NCBI RefSeq assembly: GCF_002115785.1
Contig: NZ_JFJY01000003.1
Coordinates: 1 to 64,000 of the forward strand
DNA from: Thalassospira sp. MCCC 1A03138
GTDB taxonomy: Bacteria; Pseudomonadota; Alphaproteobacteria; Rhodospirillales; Thalassospiraceae
Direction: 5' to 3'
DNA: 64,000 nucleotides
The translations under genes were made by a program, and so were the position numbers. The notes below the pieces were generated by a model, which worked only from the letters and a program-made list of their open reading frames with translations, made no database searches and was not told the DNA's origin. Below are positions 35,993 through 45,499 of this stretch, piece by piece (the first letter of the stretch is position 1; every line of letters begins with the position of its first letter).

Positions 35993-36559
35993 ATGATGAA
36001 TTTGCATGCGCCGATCAAAGCTTTGGGGCTGTTTGGCATGCTTTTGATCATGTGGCTTGTTGTGCCAGCGCCTTGTCATGCGGGAAATATCGGCCCGTTT
36101 GTTGGCGAGTATCACGGGACATCGATCTATAACGCCGAGGAAGAACTTAAAGAGCGCGATCTTGACGTGAAGATCATGGAAACCGGTCGTGGCTTTACCA
36201 TTGATTGGTCAACGGTAATTCACAAGGCTGATGGTCGCGAAAAAAATGTATCGCTGAGTATCGAGTTCTATACCACGGATCGGCCCGACATTTACGGAAG
36301 TGCGATGCGCACAGGCCTGTTTGGCAAACGTGTTCCCAATGACCCGTTGCAGGGTGAACCGTTTGTCTGGGCGCGTATCGTCGGAAAAACCCTGACCGTT
36401 CATGCGCTTTACATCACGGATGACGGTGGTTACGAAATGCAGGTCTATGAACGCAGCCTGGATGCAGATGGCAATATGGATCTCGTGTTCAAACGGTTCC
36501 GAAATGGCGAACCTATCCGCGATGTCACCGGAAAGCTCAAACGCCAGAGCAAATATTGA
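35993..36559 (+). CDS. secreted protein of unknown function
   Basis: A 188-residue protein that I do not recognise. A clear signal peptide of 30 residues ends in CHA before GNIGPFVGEYHGTS. The mature protein is rich in beta-type residues and polar turns, with FVGEYHGTSIY near the start and FKRFRNGEPI near the end, which recalls small lipocalin-like or avidin-like periplasmic barrels but without a recognised motif. The start at 35993 has CGAGG before it; in-frame ATGs at 35951 and 35972 would put a charged stretch before the signal peptide. It is followed by a bidirectional terminator. Confidence 0.75.
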   Translation: MMNLHAPIKALGLFGMLLIMWLVVPAPCHAGNIGPFVGEYHGTSIYNAEEELKERDLDVKIMETGRGFTIDWSTVIHKADGREKNVSLSIEFYTTDRPDIYGSAMRTGLFGKRVPNDPLQGEPFVWARIVGKTLTVHALYITDDGGYEMQVYERSLDADGNMDLVFKRFRNGEPIRDVTGKLKRQSKY

Positions 36560-36565
36560 AATTTA

Positions 36566-36593
36566 AAAGGCCACATCGGATGATGCGGCCTTT
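36566..36593. terminator. bidirectional terminator between the secreted protein gene and trmFO
   Basis: AAAGGCC and GGCCTTT flank an inner CATC/GATG pair, giving an interrupted 11-bp stem with a GGAT loop, and A/T runs on both sides. It lies 4 bases from the trmFO stop. Confidence 0.75.
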
Positions 36594-36596
36594 GTT

Positions 36597-37943
36597 TCAT
36601 GCGGCGTTGATGTCTGAAAGCCATGCGTCAAACAAGGGAATAGCGCGGTCGCTATAAAGCTTCTTGCGGTCGCGGCCTTTCACCCGTTTGGTCAGTTCAA
36701 GTTCCGGGAAAAGCCCGAAATTGACATTCATCGGTTGGAAGGTGCTTTCGTCAGCACCGCCGGTGATGTGGTTTAAAAGGGCTCCCATGGCGGTTGCAAG
36801 CGGCGGTGTCGGGATTGTTTTGCCTTGCTTTTCAGCCGCAGCAAAATGCCCAACCATCAGGCCTACAGCGGCACTTTCCACATATCCCTCACAGCCGGTG
36901 ATCTGCCCGGCAAATCGGATATCGGTCCGGGCTTTCAAACGAAGCGTGGCATCCAGAAGACGTGGAGAATTCAGGAAGGTGTTGCGATGAATACCGCCTA
37001 GACGGGCGAATTCGGCATTTTCAAGCCCCGGGATCATGCGGAAGACGTCTGCCTGCGCACCGTATTTCAGTTTTGTCTGGAAACCGACCATGTTGTATAG
37101 CGTGCCCAAAGCATTGTCCTGGCGCAGTTGCACGATGGCGCGTGGCTTACGGGTCGGATCATGCGGATTGGTCAGACCAACCGGTTTCATCGGGCCGTGA
37201 CGAAGGGTTTCGCGGCCACGTTCAGCCATGACTTCAATCGGCAGGCAACCATCGAAATAGGGAGTATCTTTTTCCCATTCCTTGAATTCGGTTTTATCAC
37301 CTTCGATCAGGGCGTCGATGAAGGCGTTGTATTGCTCTTCATTCATCGGGCAATTGATATAGTCCTTGCCATCGCCCTTATCATAACGCGACTGGAACCA
37401 TGCCTTGGAAAAATCGATGCTTTCCTTATAGACGATCGGGGCAATCGCATCGAAGAAGGCAAGGCTTTCCTCGCCGGTTACCTTGCGAATGTCTTCGGCC
37501 ATTGCGCTTGAGGTCAGCGGGCCGGTTGCAATGATCGTGCTTTCCCATTCGACCGGCGGCAGGCCATCAACTTCGCCGCGTTCCATGGTGACCAACGGAT
37601 GGTTCATCAGTGCATCACTAACTGCCTGCGAGAAACCTTCGCGGTCAACCGCAAGAGCGGCACCGGCGGGAACCTTGTGCGCGTCCGCACAGCGAATGAT
37701 CAGTGACCCGGCACGGCGCATTTCATCATGGATCAGGCCGACCGCGTTATATTCCTTGTCGTCAGACCGGAACGAGTTGGAACAGACCAGTTCGGCACAT
37801 TTGTCAGTGTGATGTGCGTCGGTCGGGCGGGTCGGGCGCATTTCGTGCAGTATAACCGGAATGCCGGCCTCTGCCAGTTGCCATGCGGCTTCGCTACCGG
37901 CAAGACCGGCGCCGATGATATGAACAGGTTTGACCGTGCTCAC
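36597..37943 (-). CDS. trmFO: methylenetetrahydrofolate-tRNA-(uracil-5-)-methyltransferase TrmFO
   Basis: Forms 5-methyluridine-54 in tRNA with methylene-THF and FAD; 448 residues. The N-terminal [17 protein letters not shown] binds [22 protein letters not shown] is diagnostic and holds the catalytic cysteine, and [13 protein letters not shown] and [10 protein letters not shown] close the protein. The start is the GTG at 37943, with GAGGAG 9 bases before it; the frame continues 34 codons further without conservation. trmFO is typical of alphaproteobacteria and Firmicutes, whereas gammaproteobacteria use SAM-dependent TrmA. It faces away from the next gene and shares its short promoter region. 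Confidence 0.96.
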   Translation of the reverse strand: MSTVKPVHIIGAGLAGSEAAWQLAEAGIPVILHEMRPTRPTDAHHTDKCAELVCSNSFRSDDKEYNAVGLIHDEMRRAGSLIIRCADAHKVPAGAALAVDREGFSQAVSDALMNHPLVTMERGEVDGLPPVEWESTIIATGPLTSSAMAEDIRKVTGEESLAFFDAIAPIVYKESIDFSKAWFQSRYDKGDGKDYINCPMNEEQYNAFIDALIEGDKTEFKEWEKDTPYFDGCLPIEVMAERGRETLRHGPMKPVGLTNPHDPTRKPRAIVQLRQDNALGTLYNMVGFQTKLKYGAQADVFRMIPGLENAEFARLGGIHRNTFLNSPRLLDATLRLKARTDIRFAGQITGCEGYVESAAVGLMVGHFAAAEKQGKTIPTPPLATAMGALLNHITGGADESTFQPMNVNFGLFPELELTKRVKGRDRKKLYSDRAIPLFDAWLSDINAA

Positions 37944-38129
37944 GGTTGCGAACTCCTCAGCAAAAACAGAATTAAACTTTCTGGCACACACATAGCGGTG
38001 CAGGAGGCCTGATTTCAAGTGAATTGCGCCATTTCGCTGCTGCATATCACTTATGTGACCGTAAATTATTCACAAACCACCTGTTGCTGCGTCGCTGATA
38101 CCAGACACATCCATCACAAGGACGGCATC

Positions 38130-39110
38130 ATGAGCTATCCGCATCGACCCTATGGTTACGATCCGGCCCATTGCCCTGTGATGGGGCTTGTTCCAATCCG
38201 GCGATCCAGACAGAGCACGACGATTGATTGTTTGCCTGATGGAAATGGCGGTGATGGTGCGACAGACGGAGATGATAATACATCAGCGCGCAAAACTGCC
38301 GCCTCTACCATCGGACGGATTGCCTTTCCATTTGGTGATATCGGCGCCAACAAGTTTGGCAGCAGTGATGTTGAAAACATGATTGATTATGTTGTCGCCA
38401 CCCGTCAGGGATGGCGCGCATCGCTTGTCATGCGGTCGTTTTTGCGCTGGTGGCGCAAGGATGAAGGGCTCGATGCCGATGCCCAAATGCGCAAAACGTC
38501 AGATGCTATCGTCATGTTGCTGGCGCTCAATCAAGGGCGGGACGGATTTGTGCATGGTTATCTGTCTGATCTGGCGGGCGGGCGCGATCAGCTTGATAAC
38601 ACACAGCGGGCTTTTTTCCGTTCGCTTCGGGTGGCAGCAATTGCGCTGGCGCTTTCGCCGATATTGCTGGTCGTGTCGGTGATACTGTTTTTGCACGTCG
38701 ACCAGATCGTCAGCGCCGGGCATGGCAAACTGTTCGGGTTCAGTTATGACTTGTTGTTCTTTGTCGGCAGTTTCGGTGCGATCGGGGCACTGGTCAGCAT
38801 GATGATGCGGTTGGGTAAGGATGTCGACTGGGCGGAAATGGAACCGGCGTCGGTCTTTTTCAATTTTCTGTTTCGACCCTGCCTTGGTTTTTGCTTCGCC
38901 CTGATCGTGTTGCTGGCACTGCGTGCCGGTATTCTACCGATCCCGCTGGATCAGTTGCACAATATTTCCGACATGGATCAGATAGGAACGATTCCTGGTG
39001 CCGGGCAACAGATTTCCATCGTGCTGGTGCTGGCATTCCTGTCAGGCTTTAGCGAACGGCTAAGCTCTGCTCTTGTCAAACGGGTTGAAGATCGGGTCGA
39101 AGCGGGCTAG
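38130..39110 (+). CDS. integral membrane protein of unknown function
   Basis: A 326-residue protein that I do not recognise. The first half is soluble and polar (MSYPHRPYGYDPAHCPVMG start, then a Gly/Asp-rich loop). The second half has four hydrophobic segments: near residues 178-192, 200-218, 240-260 and 290-306. The segment GSFGAIGALVSMMMRLGKDVDW is the most striking; it is rich in Gly and Met and recalls a pore or coupling helix, without a family match. The start ATG has AAGGACGGC before it. It is divergent from trmFO and convergent with uvrA. Confidence 0.75.
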   Translation: MSYPHRPYGYDPAHCPVMGLVPIRRSRQSTTIDCLPDGNGGDGATDGDDNTSARKTAASTIGRIAFPFGDIGANKFGSSDVENMIDYVVATRQGWRASLVMRSFLRWWRKDEGLDADAQMRKTSDAIVMLLALNQGRDGFVHGYLSDLAGGRDQLDNTQRAFFRSLRVAAIALALSPILLVVSVILFLHVDQIVSAGHGKLFGFSYDLLFFVGSFGAIGALVSMMMRLGKDVDWAEMEPASVFFNFLFRPCLGFCFALIVLLALRAGILPIPLDQLHNISDMDQIGTIPGAGQQISIVLVLAFLSGFSERLSSALVKRVEDRVEAG

Positions 39111-39122
39111 GTGCCCGCTTCG
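39098..39122 (+). terminator. hairpin at the end of the membrane protein gene, stop codon in its loop
   Basis: CGAAGCGGGC and GCCCGCTTCG form a perfect 10-bp stem. The 5-base loop TAGGT contains the TAG stop (39108-39110), so the left arm codes for the last residues. CTTTA follows, a weak T-run. uvrA ends at 39133 on the other strand. Confidence 0.65.
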
Positions 39123-39132
39123 CTTTACGGCA

Positions 39133-41961
39133 TTACTTCAGGCCGAGATGGCGTTTAAGGTATTTACCGGTATAGCTTTCCTCGTTGGCCATGATGGCCT
39201 CTGGTGTGCCGCAACCAACCAGATTGCCGCCGCCATCACCACCCTCGGGACCGATATCAATGATCCAGTCGGCAGTTTTTATGACATCAAGGTTATGTTC
39301 GATCACAACCACCGTGTTGCCCTGATCGACAATGGTGTGCAGCACTTCCAGAAGCTTGCGGATATCATGGAAATGAAGCCCGGTGGTGGGTTCATCAAGG
39401 ATGTATAGCGTGCGGCCAGTGGCCCGCTTTGACAGTTCCTTCGCCAGCTTCACGCGTTGCGCTTCGCCACCCGAAAGGGTTGTTGCCTGCTGACCGAGAT
39501 GGATGTAGCTCAACCCGACCTGCTTTAAGGTTTCCATCTTGTCGCGAATGGACGGAACGGCCTTGAAGAAATCGGCACCTTCTTCGACTGTCATATCAAG
39601 AATGTCAGATATCGATTTGCCTTTAAATGATATTTCCAGCGTTTCGCGGTTGTATCGCTTACCCTTGCACTGATCACAGGTAACGTAAACATCAGGCAGG
39701 AAGTGCATTTCGATCTTGATTACACCATCGCCCTGACAGGCTTCACAACGCCCGCCCTTGACGTTGAACGAGAAACGGCCGGGCTTGTAACCGCGTGTTT
39801 TGGCCTCGGGCAGTTGTGCGAACCAGTCACGGATCGGGGTGAAGGCCCCGGTATAGGTCACGGGGTTGGAACGTGGGGTGCGGCCAATCGGGCTTTGGTC
39901 GATATCGATGATTTTGTCGATATGTTCGATGCCGGTGATGGTGTCATGGGCACCGGGATGATTGCGCGCATTATGCATCCGCTTGGCAAGCGCCTTATAC
40001 AGCGTCTCAATAACAAGGCTGGACTTGCCACCACCCGAAACACCAGTAACGCAGATAAATTTGCCAAGCGGGAACTCGGCATCAACATTTTGCAGGTTGT
40101 TGGCGCGTGCGCCGCTGATTGCAATCGACTTGCCATTGCCTTTGCGGCGTTCCTTGGGGACGGCGATCTGTTCGACCCCAACAAGATACTTGCCGGTCAG
40201 GCTGTCCGGGTTCTGCTGGATCTGTTCAGGTGTTCCTTCGGCAACAATCCGTCCGCCATGGATCCCGGCACCTGGACCCATATCGACGACATAATCGGCG
40301 GCACGAATGGCGTCTTCGTCATGTTCGACAACCAGGACGGTATTGCCCAGATCGCGAAGACGTTTCAGGGTATCAAGCAACCGATCATTGTCGCGCTGAT
40401 GCAGGCCGATGGATGGTTCATCCAGAACATAAAGGACACCGGTCAGGCCCGACCCGATCTGTGACGCCAGTCTGATACGCTGGCTTTCGCCGCCCGAGAG
40501 GGTGCCAGATGTACGCGACATCGACAGGTAATCCAGCCCAACATCCCGCAGGAAACGCAGGCGATCATTGATTTCACGCAGGATGCGTCGCGCGATTTCG
40601 GTTTCTTTTTCGTTCAGTTTGCCTTCAAGCGCCTGGAACCAGTCGGCGGCCTTGCCAATCGAAAGATCGGTGATCTCCGAAATCGTGGATTTGTCGATCT
40701 TCACGGCCAGCGCTTCGGGTTTCAGGCGATGGCCTTCGCAGGTCGGACAGCTTGAAACCGTCTGGTATTTCGACAGTTCGTCGCGTGCCCACTGGCTATC
40801 GGTTTCGCGCCAGCGGCGCGACATGTTGGGAATGACACCTTCGAACGGGCGGGAAACCTTGTAGCTGCGCGAACCGTCATCATAGGTCACCGTGACGTCT
40901 TTATCACCCGAACCATACAGGATGATGTCCTGTGCTGTTTTCGGAAGCTTTTCCCATGCGACATTGGTTTTGAAGCCGAAATGCTTGGCTACTGCCCGAA
41001 GGGTTTGAAGATAATATTTCGACGTGGTGCTGGCCCACGGAGCAACAGCGCCGTCGTCAAGGCTCTTACCTTCATCGGGGACGACCAGTTCCGGGTCAAA
41101 TTCCATCTGGGTGCCAAGACCATCGCAAGCCGGGCAGGCGCCAAACGGATTGTTGAACGAAAACAGGCGCGGTTCGATTTCCTCAATCGTAAAGCCGGAA
41201 ACCGGGCAGGCGAACTTTGCCGAGAACACGGTTGTTTCACCTGTTTTGGCATCTTCGGTCAGAACGATACCGTCTGTCAGTTCAAGGGCGGTTTCAAAAC
41301 TGTCTGCAAGGCGAGTTGCTATCCCTTCCTTGACTATCAGACGGTCAACAACGACCGAGATATCGTGCTTGAGTTTTTTGTTCAGCTCCGGCGCTTCGTC
41401 GATGTCATACATTTCGCCATCGATCTTGACGCGTTGGAAGCCGCGCGTGCGCAGATCACGCAGTTCCTTTTTGTATTCGCCCTTACGTCCCCGAACGAAT
41501 GGTGCCAACAGATAAAGCCGCGTGCCTTCGGGCATTTCCATAACGCGGTCAACCATCTGTGATATGGTCTGACTGACAATCGGAAGACCGGTTGCCGGGG
41601 AATAGGGAATGCCGACGCGCGCCCAAAGAAGACGCATATAATCATAAATCTCGGTAACCGTTCCCACGGTCGAGCGCGGGTTGCGCGATGTGGTTTTCTG
41701 TTCGATGGAAATGGCAGGAGACAGGCCGTCGATATATTCAACATCGGGCTTCTGCATCAGTTCAAGGAACTGGCGCGCATATGCTGACAGGCTTTCGACA
41801 TAACGACGCTGTCCTTCGGCATAAATCGTATCGAACGCCAGCGAACTTTTGCCCGACCCAGACAGACCGGTGATTACCACCAGAGCATCGCGGGGCAGTT
41901 CAACATCGATATTTTGCAGGTTATGTTCTTTCGCACCGCGAACCGAAATTTTCGTCAGCAT
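39133..41961 (-). CDS. uvrA: excinuclease ABC subunit A
   Basis: The damage-sensing ATPase of nucleotide excision repair, 942 residues, normal length. The first Walker A GLSGSGKS is at residues 32-39; the second half has [10 protein letters not shown]. Two ABC signatures, [16 protein letters not shown] and [16 protein letters not shown], are present. Zinc-finger cysteines are seen in FACPVSGF...[10 protein letters not shown] and CEACQGDG...CDQCKGKR. The LexA-type box 13 bases before the start implies SOS induction. In many alphaproteobacteria ssb is the divergent neighbour; here ssb is 21.7 kb away. Confidence 0.98.
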   Translation of the reverse strand: MLTKISVRGAKEHNLQNIDVELPRDALVVITGLSGSGKSSLAFDTIYAEGQRRYVESLSAYARQFLELMQKPDVEYIDGLSPAISIEQKTTSRNPRSTVGTVTEIYDYMRLLWARVGIPYSPATGLPIVSQTISQMVDRVMEMPEGTRLYLLAPFVRGRKGEYKKELRDLRTRGFQRVKIDGEMYDIDEAPELNKKLKHDISVVVDRLIVKEGIATRLADSFETALELTDGIVLTEDAKTGETTVFSAKFACPVSGFTIEEIEPRLFSFNNPFGACPACDGLGTQMEFDPELVVPDEGKSLDDGAVAPWASTTSKYYLQTLRAVAKHFGFKTNVAWEKLPKTAQDIILYGSGDKDVTVTYDDGSRSYKVSRPFEGVIPNMSRRWRETDSQWARDELSKYQTVSSCPTCEGHRLKPEALAVKIDKSTISEITDLSIGKAADWFQALEGKLNEKETEIARRILREINDRLRFLRDVGLDYLSMSRTSGTLSGGESQRIRLASQIGSGLTGVLYVLDEPSIGLHQRDNDRLLDTLKRLRDLGNTVLVVEHDEDAIRAADYVVDMGPGAGIHGGRIVAEGTPEQIQQNPDSLTGKYLVGVEQIAVPKERRKGNGKSIAISGARANNLQNVDAEFPLGKFICVTGVSGGGKSSLVIETLYKALAKRMHNARNHPGAHDTITGIEHIDKIIDIDQSPIGRTPRSNPVTYTGAFTPIRDWFAQLPEAKTRGYKPGRFSFNVKGGRCEACQGDGVIKIEMHFLPDVYVTCDQCKGKRYNRETLEISFKGKSISDILDMTVEEGADFFKAVPSIRDKMETLKQVGLSYIHLGQQATTLSGGEAQRVKLAKELSKRATGRTLYILDEPTTGLHFHDIRKLLEVLHTIVDQGNTVVVIEHNLDVIKTADWIIDIGPEGGDGGGNLVGCGTPEAIMANEESYTGKYLKRHLGLK

Positions 41962-41973
41962 GTCGGGCCTTTT

Positions 41974-41988
41974 GTTCCTGTAATGTTC
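41974..41988 (-). promoter_or_regulatory. LexA (SOS) box for uvrA
   Basis: GTTC-CTGTAAT-GTTC is a perfect match to the alphaproteobacterial direct-repeat LexA site GTTC-N7-GTTC. It ends 13 bases upstream of the uvrA start codon, close enough to overlap the transcription start or -10. Confidence 0.8.
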
Positions 41989-42090
41989 GGAAAAGGTATA
42001 GAGGAGCCAAACCTGATACGCAAGCGCACCCCTGACAGTTCCTGTCAGTATCTGTCAGGAGTAGTCTGTTTTTGGCGCAGCGCAAGACAA

Positions 42091-42125
42091 TGCACGAAAA
42101 AACCCGCCGGAAAAACCGGCGGGTT
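42091..42125 (-). terminator. rho-independent terminator after fbaA
   Basis: AACCCGCCGG and CCGGCGGGTT form a perfect 10-bp stem with a 5-base loop. On the minus strand TTTTTTCG follows. It ends the fbaA operon before uvrA. Confidence 0.92.
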
Positions 42126-42151
42126 GAACATGCTTTTGCAATCCTAAAGGG

Positions 42152-43231
42152 TCACCCTTTGGTAACCGACCGGCCGGTTGCCCCAAGATCCTTGAAAGCT
42201 TCTTCGAGGCGGGCTGCCATCGAAAGTTCGGCTTCGCGGACCCAGACGCGCGGATCGTACTGTTTTTTGTAGGGCTGATCGGTTTCCGGATCGACCTGAT
42301 ACTTGAACGCACGTGCGTTGGCTTCGACATATTCACCAACCGGGCGCGAATAGGCGAACTGGGTATCGGTATCGATATTCATCTTGAAGACGCCATAACC
42401 GACAGCTTCTTCGATTTTTTCTTTTTCCGAACCCGAACCGCCATGGAACACGAAGTCTAGCGGACGGTCGCCAAGGTTATGCTTTTCCGAAACATATTTC
42501 TGGGATTCCAGAAGGATTTCCGGACGAAGCTTGACGTTACCCGGTTTATAAACACCATGAACGTTGCCGAATGCCGCCGCGACCGAGAAATGGCCAAGCG
42601 GAGCAAGGCGACGGTATGCTTCTTCGACTTCTTCTGGGCGGGTGTAAAGACGTGGATCAATTTCCTCGACACTAGTATCAAGGTCATGGCCGATACCGTC
42701 TTCTTCGCCGCCGGTCACGCCCAGTTCAATCTCCAGGCTCATTTCGATCCGGGACATGCGTTTAAGGAAGTCTTCGCAGGTCGACAGGTTATCTTCGAGC
42801 GGTTCCTCGGAAAGATCCAGCATATGAGAGCTGTAAAGCGCCTTGCCGGTTTCAGCATAGGCCTTTTCGCTCCATTTCAGCATTTCATCAACCCACGGAA
42901 CGAATTTCCGGTTTGCATGGTCGGTATGCATGACGACAGCAACACCATAATATTCAGCCATCAGCTGGGCATGGCGTGCTGCCGATATAGCGCCCACGAC
43001 ACGGGCTGCTGCAGCGTCCTTGATGCCCTTGCCGGCAAAGAACTGTGCACCGCCATTCGAAAGCTGAATGATGATGTCAGAACCGGCATTTGCAGCGGCT
43101 TCAAGGGCGGCATTCATCGTGCTGGACGATGTGATATTGACGGCGGGAAGGGCATAACCGTCCTGCTTGCAGGCAGCGACAAGGTCACGATAGGCAGAAC
43201 CGGTAACAACACCGGGTTTAACGGAAGGCAT
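42152..43231 (-). CDS. fbaA: class II fructose-bisphosphate aldolase
   Basis: Cleaves or forms fructose-1,6-bisphosphate; 359 residues, the size of the E. coli FbaA (class IIA) type. The active-site MHTDHA (residues 101-106) supplies the catalytic Asp104 and zinc ligand His105. AAAFGNVHGVYKPGN and VFHGGSGSEKEKIEEA hold the other zinc ligands. It is the last gene of the minus-strand amino-sugar operon, 20 bases after the Gfo/Idh gene, with AGGAG before its ATG. The placement links amino-sugar breakdown to glycolysis or gluconeogenesis. A second aldolase elsewhere in the genome is possible. Confidence 0.96.
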   Translation of the reverse strand: MPSVKPGVVTGSAYRDLVAACKQDGYALPAVNITSSSTMNAALEAAANAGSDIIIQLSNGGAQFFAGKGIKDAAAARVVGAISAARHAQLMAEYYGVAVVMHTDHANRKFVPWVDEMLKWSEKAYAETGKALYSSHMLDLSEEPLEDNLSTCEDFLKRMSRIEMSLEIELGVTGGEEDGIGHDLDTSVEEIDPRLYTRPEEVEEAYRRLAPLGHFSVAAAFGNVHGVYKPGNVKLRPEILLESQKYVSEKHNLGDRPLDFVFHGGSGSEKEKIEEAVGYGVFKMNIDTDTQFAYSRPVGEYVEANARAFKYQVDPETDQPYKKQYDPRVWVREAELSMAARLEEAFKDLGATGRSVTKG

Positions 43232-43251
43232 GTGGGTACTCCTCCTGGGGG

Positions 43252-44319
43252 TCAGAGTATTATTGTTTCCCCCGTGCGTACCGACTGATCCGCAGCGAGG
43301 GCAATCCGTAAGGAGCCCAATGCATCTTCCATATGCTGCGTAAGGTCAAGGTTTTCCGTTATAGACTTTAGGAAAAATTGCTGTTCACGCAGACACAGGC
43401 CGTCATGATCGGGCTCGTCATCTGTGCGGATGATTTCGTCAGATTGTGTAAATTTTCCGGCAGCATCTGTGGCAGCATGGTGAAGCTTTAAGGCATTCGT
43501 CTTTGTGTGTGTGTCGATATCGGCTGAACCGGCACCTTTTTCTTCAACATCGGTGATGGAAACACAGCCTTTCGGTCCGATCACATCTTTGACGAAAAAG
43601 GCGGTTTCGCTGATCATTGGTCCCCAACCAGCCTCGTACCAACCAACTGATCCGTCATCAAAGCGCACCTGCAACTGACCATAGTTATACATTTCAGGTG
43701 CAACTTCATCAGACAGGCGTACGCCGATGGCGCTGACCGATACCGGTTTTGCGCCGGTCATCAGGCACATCATATCCAGATAATGCACGCCGCAATCAAC
43801 AATCGGGGAAACGCTGTTAAGCAAACGTTTGTGGGTTTCCCAGAAGGCACCGCTGCTTTGCTGGTTCAGGTTCATGCGCATGACGAGCGGCTTGCCTAGT
43901 GTCTTTGTAACTTCAACAAACTTCGTCCAGGACGGATGATGGCGCAGGATATAGCCGATCACCAGTTTGCGACCGTGCTTTTTGGCTGCATTGACCACAC
44001 GTTCGGCATCCGCGGCAGTAGCTGCCAACGGCTTTTCAATAAAGACATGCGCCCCGGCTTCGAATGCGGCGATGGCAAAATCAGCATGGGTTTCGGTATA
44101 TGTGTTGATCGAAACTGCATCAGGTTTTGTTGCCGCCAGTGCAGTATGAAAATCGGTAAATTGCGGGTAGGCGGCAAAACCATCCGGAAGGTTTTCTGCC
44201 GGGATTTCGGAACGGGCACACAGTCCGACAATTTCGTAGCCGTCAAGCGCATGATAGGCCTTGGCGTGGGACAAACCCATATTGCCAAGACCGACGACAA
44301 GGATACGAACCGGCTTCAT
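43252..44319 (-). CDS. Gfo/Idh/MocA-family oxidoreductase
   Basis: A 355-residue NAD(P)-dependent dehydrogenase. The Rossmann motif VVGLGNMGLSHAKAYHAL is at the N-terminus, and EKPLAAT holds the conserved EKP lysine. The C-terminal alpha/beta domain follows, with DCGVHYLDMMCLM containing the usual His pair region. These enzymes act on sugars, amino sugars or their lactones. Its place between nagA and fbaA suggests an amino-sugar or sugar-acid substrate, for example a modified GlcNAc derivative, but none can be named. Confidence 0.85.
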   Translation of the reverse strand: MKPVRILVVGLGNMGLSHAKAYHALDGYEIVGLCARSEIPAENLPDGFAAYPQFTDFHTALAATKPDAVSINTYTETHADFAIAAFEAGAHVFIEKPLAATAADAERVVNAAKKHGRKLVIGYILRHHPSWTKFVEVTKTLGKPLVMRMNLNQQSSGAFWETHKRLLNSVSPIVDCGVHYLDMMCLMTGAKPVSVSAIGVRLSDEVAPEMYNYGQLQVRFDDGSVGWYEAGWGPMISETAFFVKDVIGPKGCVSITDVEEKGAGSADIDTHTKTNALKLHHAATDAAGKFTQSDEIIRTDDEPDHDGLCLREQQFFLKSITENLDLTQHMEDALGSLRIALAADQSVRTGETIIL

Positions 44320-44362
44320 GCTGTGCCTCCTGATAAGTTTTTAATGCTTTGTTATGCTGAGA

Positions 44363-45499
44363 TTATTCTGTGCCCTTGATCCAGCTGCGCGTGACGTTGT
44401 AGTCATCATCAAACAGGATCATATCGGCCTGATAGCCCGGTGCGATGCGCCCCATGACGTCATCAAGTTTCAGGAATGCGGCCGGATACAGGGATGCCAT
44501 GCGAAGCGCTTCGCCAAGATCGATGCCCACCATTTCGACGCAATTCTTAACCGCGGCGATCATGTCGAGGTCCGATCCGGCCAATGTACCATCAGCCAGC
44601 GCGCAGCGACCATCGGTGGCAATGATTTCCTCGCCACCCAGAACAAAGCGTTTTTCGTCAGCCCCAACTGTTGGCATGGCATCGGTCACCAGCATGATCT
44701 TGCCTTTGGCCTTGGCGTGAATGGCCACTTTCAGAACGGCCGGATGTACGTGATAGCCATCCGCGATCAGTCCGCACCAGGTGCTGTCATCGGCCATCGC
44801 CGCACCGGCAACACCGGGTTCACGGTGGGTCATTGGGCTCATGGCATTAAATAAATGCGTGAAGCCGCGCATGCCTTCGGTAATGGCTGCCTGTACATGG
44901 TTATAAGTACCGGCAGTGTGACCGGCGCAAACCAGAACGCCATGATCGGCCAGCTTTTTAATAGTGCCTTTGGCGGCCTTTTCAGGAGCCAAGGTCACTA
45001 GAATGCGACCATTGGGCAGTCGGGTAAGCAGATCAACCGCGTCATCTTCCATCGGGCGAATGATATTCGCGTCATGCACGCCTTTTCGCTCGGTATTCAG
45101 ATACGGGCCTTCCAGATGGATGCCCACAATGCCCGGCACTTCTTGATTGATTGCATCGGTGATGGCCGTAATTGCGGCTTCCATTTTGTCGCGATGATCG
45201 GTGATTAGGGTAGGCAGCATGGCCGTGGTGCCATATTTACGGTGGGCAGCCATGATCGCGCGAATACCGTCGACATCCGGTTCGTCATTCAGCAACACAC
45301 CGCCGCCACCATTGACCTGAACATCGATAAGGCCCGGTGCAAGTGTCTGATTTTTTGCATCAATCACGTTGATGTTTTCAGTAATATCGCTGCTTTCGAC
45401 AATTGCATCGACCTTGCCGTTCCGGACAATGACAGCTTTGCCGTTATGGAAATCTGTACCGTCAAAGACACGTGCATTGGTAATGGCAAAATCGGTCAT
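44363..45499 (-). CDS. nagA: N-acetylglucosamine-6-phosphate deacetylase
   Basis: Hydrolyses GlcNAc-6-phosphate to GlcN-6-phosphate and acetate; 378 residues of the amidohydrolase fold. Metal- and substrate-binding motifs are seen: HLEGPYLN, CAGHTAGT, GFTHLFNAM and the catalytic Asp in LVTDAMPTVG. The start ATG at 45499 overlaps the stop of the upstream SIS gene by one base (TGATG), which is typical of translational coupling; the frame opens 17 codons earlier. Neighbours for deamination and kinase steps complete the pathway. Confidence 0.95.
   Translation of the reverse strand: MTDFAITNARVFDGTDFHNGKAVIVRNGKVDAIVESSDITENINVIDAKNQTLAPGLIDVQVNGGGGVLLNDEPDVDGIRAIMAAHRKYGTTAMLPTLITDHRDKMEAAITAITDAINQEVPGIVGIHLEGPYLNTERKGVHDANIIRPMEDDAVDLLTRLPNGRILVTLAPEKAAKGTIKKLADHGVLVCAGHTAGTYNHVQAAITEGMRGFTHLFNAMSPMTHREPGVAGAAMADDSTWCGLIADGYHVHPAVLKVAIHAKAKGKIMLVTDAMPTVGADEKRFVLGGEEIIATDGRCALADGTLAGSDLDMIAAVKNCVEMVGIDLGEALRMASLYPAAFLKLDDVMGRIAPGYQADMILFDDDYNVTRSWIKGTE

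Noticed and set aside
39703-40464. Plus-strand frame of 253 codons
   Set aside because: It is antisense to uvrA; the uvrA motifs are complete across this stretch.
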